This document shows, piece after piece, positions 1 through 7,398 of a stretch of DNA of 14,676 bases. Both the position numbers and the translations under genes were made by a program. The stretch is from an uncultured Brevinema sp. (GTDB lineage Bacteria; Spirochaetota; Brevinematia; Brevinematales; Brevinemataceae): assembly GCA_947036575.1 (NCBI GenBank), contig CAMQSH010000031.1, positions 1 through 14,676 of the forward strand. Direction: 5' to 3'. The notes under the pieces were generated by a model. It was not told where the DNA came from. It saw only the letters and a program-made list of their open reading frames with translations, and ran no database searches. How positions within the stretch are numbered: position 1 is the first letter of the stretch; each line of letters starts with the position of its first letter.

Positions 1-1
1 G

Positions 2-886
2 CATGCTGATACGGTAAACCCTTGTGTAGATGTTGTTCCTGTTATTGATGGAGATTTGATTCGTTCCTCAAAAAATAGTGTTCTAGGTGCTGATGATAAA
101 TGTGGTATTGCAAGTATGCTTATTGCTCTAGATACTATTTTAGAAAATAATATTCCTCATGGAGAATTATTGTTTATTGTTTCTTCTGCAGAAGAAGTGG
201 GATTAGTAGGTGTACAATATATTCCTCAAGATGTTTTTCAAGGAATGGATTATGGGGTGATTTTAGATTCTGGCGGTTCTGTTGGAAAAATAAATCTTAA
301 AGCTCCTTTTAACTATACTTATACAATTACTGTTACTGGTAAAGCAGCTCATGCAGCTGTTGCCCCAGAAACAGGAATTAATGCTATTAAAATTGCAGCT
401 GATGTGATTAGAGATCTACCATCAGGCCGTATTTCTGAAGATACTGTTAGTAATGTAGGAATCATAAATGGTGGATCTGGGCGTAATGTTGTGCCTGAAA
501 CGGTAACTATTGTTGGCGAATTTCGTTCTGTTGTTGATACTAAATGTGAACCAATTCGCAAACAAGTATTACAAGCTATTGCTAATCACAAAGAAAAAGC
601 AGTAGATATAGTTTGTGATATGAAACAAGTTTGTGTTGGGTATAATTTTGATGAATCTACAGAAATTATTAAATTTGTTGCTCAGGGAATATCTAATCTT
701 GGTATTACTCCAAGATATGAAGAATCTTGTGGTGGTACTAATGCAAATATTTATTCTACCAAAGGAGTTGCTGCTACAGTGATTAGTGTTGGTATGGAAA
801 GTATTCATAGTGTTGATGAATATATTAGAATTCAAGATCTTATAGATACTACTAAATTAATTGTTAATTTGGTAGAAACAGCATAA
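2..886 (+). CDS. M20 family metallopeptidase, PepT-like (5'-truncated)
   Basis: The reading frame is open from base 2, so the start codon lies before the window and 294 C-terminal residues are visible. The fragment begins at the metal-ligand motif HADTV (first H and D), followed by the GADDKCG motif with the bridging aspartate (fragment residues 29-35). The catalytic EE pair is at 64-65 (SSAEEVGL), and a late histidine sits in GMESIHSVDEY near the C-terminus. A dimerisation-type insert (TVTGKAAHAA) lies between them. These are hallmarks of di-zinc M20 aminopeptidases, and the order and wording match the PepT/YqjE-like subgroup, which is predicted to trim short peptides in the cytoplasm. A TTG at 56 could be mistaken for a start, but beginning there would remove the HxD zinc ligand. 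Substrate is not certain. The gene ends at a strong hairpin shared with the converging RDD gene. Confidence 0.88.
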   Translation, partial: HADTVNPCVDVVPVIDGDLIRSSKNSVLGADDKCGIASMLIALDTILENNIPHGELLFIVSSAEEVGLVGVQYIPQDVFQGMDYGVILDSGGSVGKINLKAPFNYTYTITVTGKAAHAAVAPETGINAIKIAADVIRDLPSGRISEDTVSNVGIINGGSGRNVVPETVTIVGEFRSVVDTKCEPIRKQVLQAIANHKEKAVDIVCDMKQVCVGYNFDESTEIIKFVAQGISNLGITPRYEESCGGTNANIYSTKGVAATVISVGMESIHSVDEYIRIQDLIDTTKLIVNLVETA

Positions 887-903
887 ATAATTACAGATAA
901 TAA

Positions 904-936
904 AAATAAACCCACCTAATTAAGGTGGGTTTATTT
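904..936. terminator. Bidirectional intrinsic terminator
   Basis: A perfect 14-bp inverted repeat (904-917 pairing with 923-936) has the core CCCACCT/AGGTGGG, a 5-base loop, and A-rich and T-rich outer arms. It sits in the 65-base gap between the converging peptidase and RDD genes. The A/T arms provide a U-tract in either direction, so it can end both transcripts. Confidence 0.85.
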
Positions 937-951
937 GATTTAAGGATATTT

Positions 952-1620
952 TTATAAATCTTCGTTGTCTAGAGATTTTTCATCAGAATATAAAGTAGAT
1001 TCATCACTATTTGTTAAATTGTCAATAACTTCTTCTTCTTCTTCTTCAGAAAACTCTTCTATTACTACTGTTTGGGAAAGGCTATCATGAAATCGTTGTT
1101 TGAGAATAGGATTGGTAACGATTAATGCAGGTAATCCCCAAGCCATCTCTATTAATTTTAAAGCAATAACACGAGAAAAAATAGAGAATACGGAAGGTCT
1201 TTCGTTTAATATAGTGGTAACTTTTATTTTTAATAATTTTGCCCCTATTGTTTGTCCTGTACTCCACCAGAAAATTCCAAAATAAAGAATAGAAATAGTT
1301 TGACTCAATAAAAATATAGAATTAGAATATTTACTTTGGATAATATGTATCCAGTAAGCAATATTTTGTTCTTGAGGAGTTAATGAGGAGAGACGAAGAA
1401 GGACTTCTTCAGAAAAAACTTGTTCTTCTGTTCCTAATTGTAAGCCACCATATTTTGTAATACTATCTAAAAGTAAAGATAATTCATCACCATAGATCCC
1501 CATTACAAAAGTAACCAGTATAACAAGTAATAGGGTGCTATCAATAGTATAAGACAGTAAACGCTTCCACCAAGGAGCTACTTTTAAGGCGTGTATTTTT
1601 TTTGTTTCTATTTTAAACAA
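952..1620 (-). CDS. RDD family integral membrane protein
   Basis: This 222-residue protein has the RDD domain signature: R20 and D27 at the head of the first membrane helix (about 28-43), the conserved GQTIGAKLLKIKV (122-134) after a second helix (about 101-119), and RFHDSLSQTVVI (176-187) after a third hydrophobic stretch (about 156-169). RDD proteins are small inner-membrane proteins; some have been linked to ion transport, and most have no known role. The last ~35 residues form an acidic tail (EEEEEE at 192-197, then D/S/E-rich) that is not part of the domain and is probably cytoplasmic. The start is TTG at 1620, supported by AAGGAA a few bases upstream and by the lack of any other start before helix 1. 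It diverges from the coiled-coil gene. Confidence 0.85.
   Translation of the reverse strand: MFKIETKKIHALKVAPWWKRLLSYTIDSTLLLVILVTFVMGIYGDELSLLLDSITKYGGLQLGTEEQVFSEEVLLRLSSLTPQEQNIAYWIHIIQSKYSNSIFLLSQTISILYFGIFWWSTGQTIGAKLLKIKVTTILNERPSVFSIFSRVIALKLIEMAWGLPALIVTNPILKQRFHDSLSQTVVIEEFSEEEEEEVIDNLTNSDESTLYSDEKSLDNEDL
1029..1047. repeat. Trinucleotide repeat (TTC)6 in the RDD gene
   Basis: Six uninterrupted TTC units (GAA on the coding strand) encode the EEEEEE run in the acidic tail of the RDD protein. A change in copy number would stay in frame and alter only the length of the tail. Confidence 0.7.
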
Positions 1621-1666
1621 GAGTTTTTCCTTTTATATAAATATTGAATTTTTATTCTCTATTTCA

Positions 1667-1695
1667 ATTATACTTAATTTACCATATAAAATCAA
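1667..1695 (-). promoter_or_regulatory. Sigma70-type promoter for the RDD gene
   Basis: On the minus strand, TTGATT (1690-1695) and TATAAT (1667-1672) are separated by exactly 17 bases. They lie about 47 bases upstream of the TTG start, with the AAGGAA ribosome-binding site between. The elements match the housekeeping consensus closely. Confidence 0.65.
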
Positions 1696-1715
1696 TTAAA
1701 TAATAAGAATGGTAT

Positions 1716-1744
1716 TTGATATATTTTTAGTTATCTCTTATAAT
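1716..1744 (+). promoter_or_regulatory. Sigma70-type promoter for the coiled-coil/serS operon
   Basis: TTGATA (1716-1721) and a perfect TATAAT (1739-1744) are 17 bases apart. Transcription should start near 1751 and give a leader of about 40 bases. It is back-to-back with the RDD promoter, and the two -35 elements are only 20 bases apart. Confidence 0.65.
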
Positions 1745-1789
1745 ATAATATTAGGGAAAGCATATTATATAAAGTGGGTTTAGTAAGTA

Positions 1790-4774
1790 ATGATAGAAAT
1801 TTTCAGTATTATTGGCGTTTTAACTTGTGTCGGATTATTTGTCTATTATAGATACACAGATACTAGAAATGTCAGTATGCAATCTTTAAAAGATTATTTG
1901 AAACAATCTGAAAAACATATAGAAACTATGCTAAGAAAAAAAGAAAAAGAATTTAATGATAAAATGATTGTTTCAGAAATTATTATTGAAAGAATGCATA
2001 GGTTGACTTCTACCTTACAAGAAAAACTAGATATTTTTGATCAAGATATTATTCAAGGTCAAGATCTTTATGATGCCTTAAAGCAAGAACTTGCTATGGT
2101 TGGAGAGGATCTGTTTGAATACAAAAAAATTCGTACAGAATTTAAAGATATTGAAGACAGAGTAGAGGGTATTTTAAATATTAAAAAACAGGCTGAAGAT
2201 GGTACAGCAGATTTAAAAATTCTCAAAGATAGAATAAATGATTTTACTAAAGAATATCAAATGCTTACAGATGGTATAAAAACACAAAGCAGACACGAAC
2301 TAGATAGCTTTTTTCATACAATGCAACAGGATTTATCTGATTATTTAATGAAGGCTCGTCAGCAATTAGCAGATAAAGATAATGAAATGACAGAGCAGAT
2401 TCAAGAATTAGGAACAGCATCAGGATCAATGGCTAGTAATATCCGTGAATTTAAAGATTATGCACAGAATAGTATTGAACAATTGAAGCAAGAAAATGAA
2501 AAAGATTTAGAAATAGTAAAAAACATCACCGAATCAAACATTACAGATATCTATGATATGTGGGATAGAGTAAAAGAAAAAACACAAGAAGAATCAGAGG
2601 GTGTTTTGAGTTCTCTCACTTACCAAAAAGAATTTTTTGAAAATGCAGAGATCAATCTTCGTAATGAAATGGATCACTTTAACACACATTTGTCTACCTT
2701 ATCTACAGAAATTCAGACTAGTTTAGAATTAAATGTTCAAGAAAAATCTCATGAATTAGATATGAAAATTACAGATGTTTATACAAATATTGAAAATCAT
2801 GGGGCAGAAGTTAAAGCACATTTAGAAGAGGAATTGACTTCACAGACTACATCAGTAAGAGAAGAGCTTGATCGATTGTACTCAGCTTTTGTGGAGCAAG
2901 AACAAACGATAGAAGAGAAAATTCGAATTTTAAGTAGTCGTGTGAGCGAAAACTTGGGATTGGCTGAAAAAAATTATAATGAAAACTTAGATGAATTAAA
3001 TACAACTATTATAGATACTAAAAAATATGCGGAAGATACCCTTCAAACAGTTACAATAAAAATAGAAGAAAACATCAAATTAATAGAAGCAAGTTTTAGA
3101 GAAAAAGCAGATGTAAATATGCTGAAAATAGAAGATAGCTTTAAAGAATCTAATCACGAGCGTATGGAACAAAGTATTAATGAAATTACTAAATCTTTAG
3201 AAGCAGAATTTAAAAGAAGTTATCAAGAAAATGTTGAAGAATTATTTGCTAAGGCAGCAGAGTTAGAAGAAGTAATGAAAAACAAATTTTTATACGTTAA
3301 AGATTTAGATTCCAAATTTGCTGAAATTAATGAAATGTTCAACAATGAAAAAGAAAAAATCATGCTTATGTGTACAGAATTAGAAAAAGATAGAGAAAAT
3401 AGCACAGAGCTAATTTTACAACAGGTTAATGAGTATATGCATGAATTACAAGATGAATTAACAGTTTCGGTAAAAGAGTTTTTTGATCAAGGCACACAAG
3501 GATTTGCTAACGAACAAGAATTATGGAAAGAAAGATTTGATGAAGTAGTTACAGAAAGTCGAGATGAATTTCAAAGAATGAAACATGATATTGATAGTAT
3601 TAATCGTTTTATTTCCAATATTGAAGACACCTCTCTTGCTGGGCTAAAAAGAGAAGCTGAAAGAATCGCTCAAGAAGCTGAATATAGAATAGATGATCTT
3701 AAAAAATATGTTAGTGATTTATTAAGAAGTGGGAAAGAGGACTTTCTTATACAAACAGATCAAGCAAAACAAGAAATTAAAGATCTAAAACAAGACCTTT
3801 GGAATCAAGAAAAAGAATTCCAACAATTAGCTCAAAAAGATTTAGATCGTTTGGATAATAAGATAAAAGATGTAGATAAATTATTCCAAAATTTTGTAAA
3901 AAAGTCAGATCGTTTGTCTAATGTAGAAGAATTAATGCGTAAACTTGATCAACAATATAATGATATTAATAATCTCAAAAAAGAGCTTAGTCAAATGTCG
4001 ACTACTCTAAAAGAATCGCATGATTTAGGTAATGACACCGTCCAAAAAATTCAAGATTTTAAAATAGAATTAGAACAAAAAGCACATGAATTGGTAGAAA
4101 GTTCATCTGAAGCTGATAGAATGCAAGAATTTTTATTAGCAGCTATTCAAGAAGCGAATGGAGTGACTCAATTGTTTGCATCTCTTACAGAAGAAAGAGA
4201 AAAAGCTCAATCTTTAGAGGATTTATTATTAAAAAATCTAGAAATTTTTAATGAATTACAAGATTCCTTAAATCAACTAGAAACGAGAAAACAATTTGTT
4301 GATGAGATGATGAGTGCTATTAATTCTTCGGAAGAGAGTGTTTCGAATGTGATGGCAAATTCAGAAGAGATGGGTGCTCGTATGCATGAAATCAACGAAT
4401 TTACACAAGATGTTCAAACAAAATTAAGTTCGCTACAACGGGAAATGCAAGAATTGGCAGGTGATCAGACAAAAGTAAAAACAGCTGTTTCAAAATTAAA
4501 TGATTTGGATCATATGGTAATCCATATTGAAGAAGAAATGAAACGCTTAGAAAAAATGCGTGATTGGATTGCAATTGCAATGAATAACGTAGAGCGTATG
4601 GGAGCAAAAAAAGGCTTAGCACCTTTCTCTAGTGAAGAAAGTGGCTTAGATGATGCAAATGTTAAAAATGTTCTTCGTTTATACGAAAAAGATTGGAGTA
4701 TAGGAGATATTGCTAAAAACTTAAAAGTATCTCCAGCTTATGTAGAACTGATAATAGAACGATATAGATCTTAG
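1790..4774 (+). CDS. SpiroCoCo-type membrane-anchored coiled-coil protein
   Basis: The product has 994 residues. An N-terminal hydrophobic helix (about 2-20) is followed by a basic/aromatic flank (YYRYTDTR). Then comes about 900 residues of almost unbroken heptad-like, Glu/Lys/Gln-rich helix with few Pro or Gly. It ends in a compact segment (about 956-994) with VLRLYEKDWSIGDIAKNL and SPAYVELII, which looks like a short helix-turn-helix. The layout suggests an inner-membrane anchor with a long rod reaching into the cytoplasm, used for scaffolding or cell architecture. The family name is from memory of spirochaete annotation, and no molecular function is established. The ATG at 1790 is chosen because it directly precedes the membrane helix, although no clear Shine-Dalgarno sequence is visible. 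serS follows after 9 bases. Alternatives such as an SMC or chemoreceptor are unlikely, because there is no ATPase or HAMP motif. Confidence 0.8.
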   Translation: MIEIFSIIGVLTCVGLFVYYRYTDTRNVSMQSLKDYLKQSEKHIETMLRKKEKEFNDKMIVSEIIIERMHRLTSTLQEKLDIFDQDIIQGQDLYDALKQELAMVGEDLFEYKKIRTEFKDIEDRVEGILNIKKQAEDGTADLKILKDRINDFTKEYQMLTDGIKTQSRHELDSFFHTMQQDLSDYLMKARQQLADKDNEMTEQIQELGTASGSMASNIREFKDYAQNSIEQLKQENEKDLEIVKNITESNITDIYDMWDRVKEKTQEESEGVLSSLTYQKEFFENAEINLRNEMDHFNTHLSTLSTEIQTSLELNVQEKSHELDMKITDVYTNIENHGAEVKAHLEEELTSQTTSVREELDRLYSAFVEQEQTIEEKIRILSSRVSENLGLAEKNYNENLDELNTTIIDTKKYAEDTLQTVTIKIEENIKLIEASFREKADVNMLKIEDSFKESNHERMEQSINEITKSLEAEFKRSYQENVEELFAKAAELEEVMKNKFLYVKDLDSKFAEINEMFNNEKEKIMLMCTELEKDRENSTELILQQVNEYMHELQDELTVSVKEFFDQGTQGFANEQELWKERFDEVVTESRDEFQRMKHDIDSINRFISNIEDTSLAGLKREAERIAQEAEYRIDDLKKYVSDLLRSGKEDFLIQTDQAKQEIKDLKQDLWNQEKEFQQLAQKDLDRLDNKIKDVDKLFQNFVKKSDRLSNVEELMRKLDQQYNDINNLKKELSQMSTTLKESHDLGNDTVQKIQDFKIELEQKAHELVESSSEADRMQEFLLAAIQEANGVTQLFASLTEEREKAQSLEDLLLKNLEIFNELQDSLNQLETRKQFVDEMMSAINSSEESVSNVMANSEEMGARMHEINEFTQDVQTKLSSLQREMQELAGDQTKVKTAVSKLNDLDHMVIHIEEEMKRLEKMRDWIAIAMNNVERMGAKKGLAPFSSEESGLDDANVKNVLRLYEKDWSIGDIAKNLKVSPAYVELIIERYRS

Positions 4775-4783
4775 GAGATAAGA

Positions 4784-6061
4784 ATGCTAGATATACACAA
4801 ATTAGAACAAAATACAGAACAAATAGAAGAATTACTAAAGTTTCGTACAGAAATAAATCAAATAGATAAGGCACTTGTTATCAATGGAGAGCGTAGAAAA
4901 GCTCAAGCAAGAGCTGATGAGCTTAGAAATAGAAGAAATGATCTTTCTAGAGAAATAGGTATGAAAAAAGGTAGTGGTGATCACGAAGGTGCAGAACTAT
5001 TATTAAAAGAAGCTGATCATATTAAAGGTGAGATGTCCGCTTTAGAGTTTACTCAAACGATGAATGAAGATAGACTAAAAGAAGTTTTAGAAAGAATCCC
5101 TAATATCCCTATGGACGATGTCCCAGTAGGCAAAGATGAAACTAGTAATGTAGAGATTAAAAAACATGGTATCCCTAGAGAGTTTAGCTTTGAAGCTTTG
5201 TCTCATGTTGATTTATTAACTAATCTTAAGATGTGGGAACCAGAACGTGCTACTAAAATTGCTGGTAGAGGATTTCCAGTGCTTCGTAATTTGGGAGCGC
5301 GTTTAGAAACGGCATTGATTAATTTTATGTTAGATCATAATATTTCTTGTGGTGCTGAACAAATGTGGCTACCTTTTGCTGTTGCTGATCATTCTCTTTA
5401 TGGTACAGGTAATCTACCAAAATTTGGTGAAGATCTATTTAAAATAGAAGATAGTAATTTATATTTAAATCCAACTGCAGAAGTGGCCTTGACTAATATT
5501 TATAGAGAAGAAATCATGGATCTTTCTGATTTGCCGAGTCGCTTTACGGCTTATTCACCTTCTTTTAGAAAAGAGGCTGGAAATTATGGAAAAGACACTA
5601 AAGGTTTGATTCGAGTGCATCAATTTAACAAAGTCGAATTAGTAACGATTTGTAGAGCAGAAGAATCAAAAAATGAACATCAAAGAATGTTAGAAACCTC
5701 AGAAGCAATTCTTCAAAAATTAGAATTACCTTATCGTATTGTCACTTTGTGCCAAGGTGACATGGGCTTTTCAGCAGCAAAAACATATGATATAGAGGTT
5801 TGGTTACCATCTTTTGGGGCTTATAAGGAAATAGCATCTATTTCTAATTGTTTAGATTTTCAAGCTCGTCGTGCTAATATTCGTTATAAACCAGAAAATT
5901 CTAAAAAAACAGAGTTTGTACACACCTTAAATGGCTCTGCATTAGCGGTAGGACGTACCTTGGTAGCAATATTAGAAAACAATCAACAAGCAGATGGATC
6001 TATCACTATTCCAAAAGCTTTACAAGATTATTTCAAAATGGATACTATTAAAAGTATATAA
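4784..6061 (+). CDS. serS: Seryl-tRNA synthetase
   Basis: The 425-residue protein is of normal bacterial SerRS length. An N-terminal coiled-coil arm (about 30-100) that grips the long variable arm of tRNA-Ser is followed by the class II catalytic domain. Visible landmarks are LRNLGARLETALINFML (167-183, motif 1 region), NPTAEV (229-234), motif 2 with FRKEAGNYGKDTKGLIRVHQF (starting at 261), a serine-site loop around EIASISNCLDFQARR, and motif 3 NGSALAVGRTLVAILE (383-398). The enzyme charges tRNA-Ser in the cytoplasm. The ribosome-binding site TAGGAGA overlaps the stop codon of the coiled-coil gene, and there is no terminator between them, so the two are very likely co-transcribed and possibly translationally coupled. 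Confidence 0.97.
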   Translation: MLDIHKLEQNTEQIEELLKFRTEINQIDKALVINGERRKAQARADELRNRRNDLSREIGMKKGSGDHEGAELLLKEADHIKGEMSALEFTQTMNEDRLKEVLERIPNIPMDDVPVGKDETSNVEIKKHGIPREFSFEALSHVDLLTNLKMWEPERATKIAGRGFPVLRNLGARLETALINFMLDHNISCGAEQMWLPFAVADHSLYGTGNLPKFGEDLFKIEDSNLYLNPTAEVALTNIYREEIMDLSDLPSRFTAYSPSFRKEAGNYGKDTKGLIRVHQFNKVELVTICRAEESKNEHQRMLETSEAILQKLELPYRIVTLCQGDMGFSAAKTYDIEVWLPSFGAYKEIASISNCLDFQARRANIRYKPENSKKTEFVHTLNGSALAVGRTLVAILENNQQADGSITIPKALQDYFKMDTIKSI

Positions 6062-6085
6062 AGTTTACTATTTTACAAATATACA

Positions 6086-6115
6086 TTGACAAATGAGTTA
6101 AATTATTATTACAAT
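6086..6115 (+). promoter_or_regulatory. Sigma70-type promoter for the two lipocalin-like genes
   Basis: A perfect TTGACA (6086-6091) is 18 bases from TACAAT (6110-6115), giving a leader of about 38 bases to the ATG at 6161. No clear terminator hairpin is seen between serS and this promoter. Confidence 0.6.
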
Positions 6116-6160
6116 AAAGATACATGATGATTATTTGTAGAAAATTTATAGAGGTTATTT

Positions 6161-6856
6161 ATGAGAATAATGATATTAGCAATATCTTTACTAATGCACA
6201 GTTATTCCTTTGGGGTAACGAATGAAACTATTTTTTCGGTACTTACAAATTCTACAGGTATTCCTAATCCTCCAACAATGGCTACTCTACCTTCTTTAGA
6301 AATTGTGTCTTCTATTCTTAATCCTTCGAATACCATAGATGATATTAATGAGCAGTTTATAGATGATGAAACGTATACAGGAAGTGAAGCTTTATATGTG
6401 CCTGAGAATATGCAAGGTGTTTGGTGGCGTTTTTATACACAAAGTACTAGTTTGTTTAATATCACGGCTCTTAGTGAAGAGATATTGTCTTTTGATAATG
6501 ATGGTACAGCACTATGGTTACAAGATGTAAAAACTACAAGTACTGTCCATTCAAAATCTCAGCGAAAATTACAAGTTTCTTATTTTGATTTATTTAATCA
6601 CATGTTCTTTGTATTTCATTATAGAAATCAAGATCCAACTTCTCAAAAAGTACGTGATAAACAAGGTTTTTTTATCCGTATGTTATCTGATCAATCCTAT
6701 ATGCAGATGTCTACAAGTCCTAATTTCGAACCAGAAAAAAGTATGTATTGGAGACGTTTTCCAAAATATAACAAAAAAGAAAACTTAACAAACACAATTG
6801 TTACGAATGCAATTATTACTAATATAGTAACAGTAACTAATACAACAATTGAATAA
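6161..6856 (+). CDS. Exported lipocalin-like protein, paralogue 1
   Basis: This 231-residue protein has an N-terminal signal peptide (about 1-18, MRIMILAISLLMHSYSFG), so it should leave the cytoplasm. A variable linker follows (19-83), then a domain starting MQGVWWRFYT (84-93) and running through FFVFHYRNQDP and KQGFF to a basic YWRRFPKYNKK (196-206). It is homologous to the proteins at 6873-7334 and 11908-12393: all have a G-x-W near the domain start, and this one shares F-x-VFH, QDP, V and QGFF with the third. A G-x-W start with a closing basic motif recalls lipocalin-type barrels, but that is inference. The last ~23 residues are a Thr/Asn/Ile/Val-rich tail. The start is supported by GAGG at 6151-6154. 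No function is assigned. Confidence 0.75.
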   Translation: MRIMILAISLLMHSYSFGVTNETIFSVLTNSTGIPNPPTMATLPSLEIVSSILNPSNTIDDINEQFIDDETYTGSEALYVPENMQGVWWRFYTQSTSLFNITALSEEILSFDNDGTALWLQDVKTTSTVHSKSQRKLQVSYFDLFNHMFFVFHYRNQDPTSQKVRDKQGFFIRMLSDQSYMQMSTSPNFEPEKSMYWRRFPKYNKKENLTNTIVTNAIITNIVTVTNTTIE

Positions 6857-6872
6857 TAACAAAGAGGTCTTT

Positions 6873-7334
6873 ATGAATAAGATGTTATTGGTATTCTCAC
6901 TTTTTATATTCACAAATATTTCTTACTCTGAACAACAAGTTAATCATGCTGCTTTACAAGGTGTATGGACTTATTTTCATATTACTACAGATTTTTTTAC
7001 AGAAGATAAAATGGTGGGTGCTGAGCAACGTTTGTTTTTCCAAGATGGTCAGAATGTTACCCTTACTGTTTTAACAAAAGAAAATGAATATTTACAGAAT
7101 ACTTCTTATAAATTACATTATACTTTGTCTCTCAGAGACAATGTTCCTTATATCACTCTTTTTTCTACAGAGAGTAAACAAGTCTTGGGTGCCTATTTAA
7201 GAATTCCTTATGAGGGATCTCTAGAAATGGCAGGTGATCCAAGCTTTAGAACAAAAAAACAACTCTATCAACGACAAACAGATGTCATAGAAGAGTTGCT
7301 ATCTTTACCAAGAAACATAACTAATTCAAATTAA
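6873..7334 (+). CDS. Exported lipocalin-like protein, paralogue 2
   Basis: The product has 153 residues. The start is the ATG at 6873, preceded by AGAGGT, and gives a clean signal peptide (MNKMLLVFSLFIFTNISYS, 1-19). An in-frame TTG at 6849 would only add eight polar residues before the signal. The mature domain opens with LQGVWTYFHI (28-37) and continues with an EQRLFFQDGQNVTL strand (51-64) that aligns with SEEILSFDNDGTAL of the preceding gene. It closes with KKQLYQRQ (128-135). It lies 16 bases after the previous gene, probably in one transcript, and looks like a tandem duplicate that has diverged. It lacks the VFH-QDP segment seen in the other two members. Function unknown; it probably acts in the periplasm. 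Confidence 0.72.
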   Translation: MNKMLLVFSLFIFTNISYSEQQVNHAALQGVWTYFHITTDFFTEDKMVGAEQRLFFQDGQNVTLTVLTKENEYLQNTSYKLHYTLSLRDNVPYITLFSTESKQVLGAYLRIPYEGSLEMAGDPSFRTKKQLYQRQTDVIEELLSLPRNITNSN

Positions 7335-7352
7335 TATTTGATACGTTAGTTA

Positions 7353-7398
7353 TATATTAAATTTAATTCTCTGCTGAAAGAGAATTAAATTTAATATA
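7353..7398. terminator. 20-bp perfect hairpin spanning the argJ stop codon
   Basis: Bases 7353-7372 pair perfectly with 7379-7398 around a 6-base loop. The structure starts 18 bases after the lipocalin-like gene and covers the last 12 codons of argJ on the other strand, including its stop. It has no terminal U-tract in either direction, although the stem is almost all A/T outside a short CTCT/AGAG section. It is best read as a shared 3'-end element, either a terminator or an RNA-end stabiliser. Confidence 0.6.

Noticed and set aside
56..58. TTG as the start of the M20 peptidase
   Set aside because: The frame is open to base 2 and includes the HxD zinc-ligand motif, so the gene continues upstream of the window.
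349..835. Two minus-strand open frames under the peptidase gene
   Set aside because: They are antisense to a conserved M20 domain and look like low-complexity shadow translations.
1029..1047. Possible phase-variable switch
   Set aside because: The repeat is in units of three within a coding tail, so slippage would not turn the gene on or off.
4401..4622. Minus-strand frame with a hydrophobic Leu-rich start, resembling a small membrane protein
   Set aside because: It is the reverse of coiled-coil codons (antisense of Glu/Lys-rich sequence gives Leu/Phe-rich runs) and has no supporting signals.
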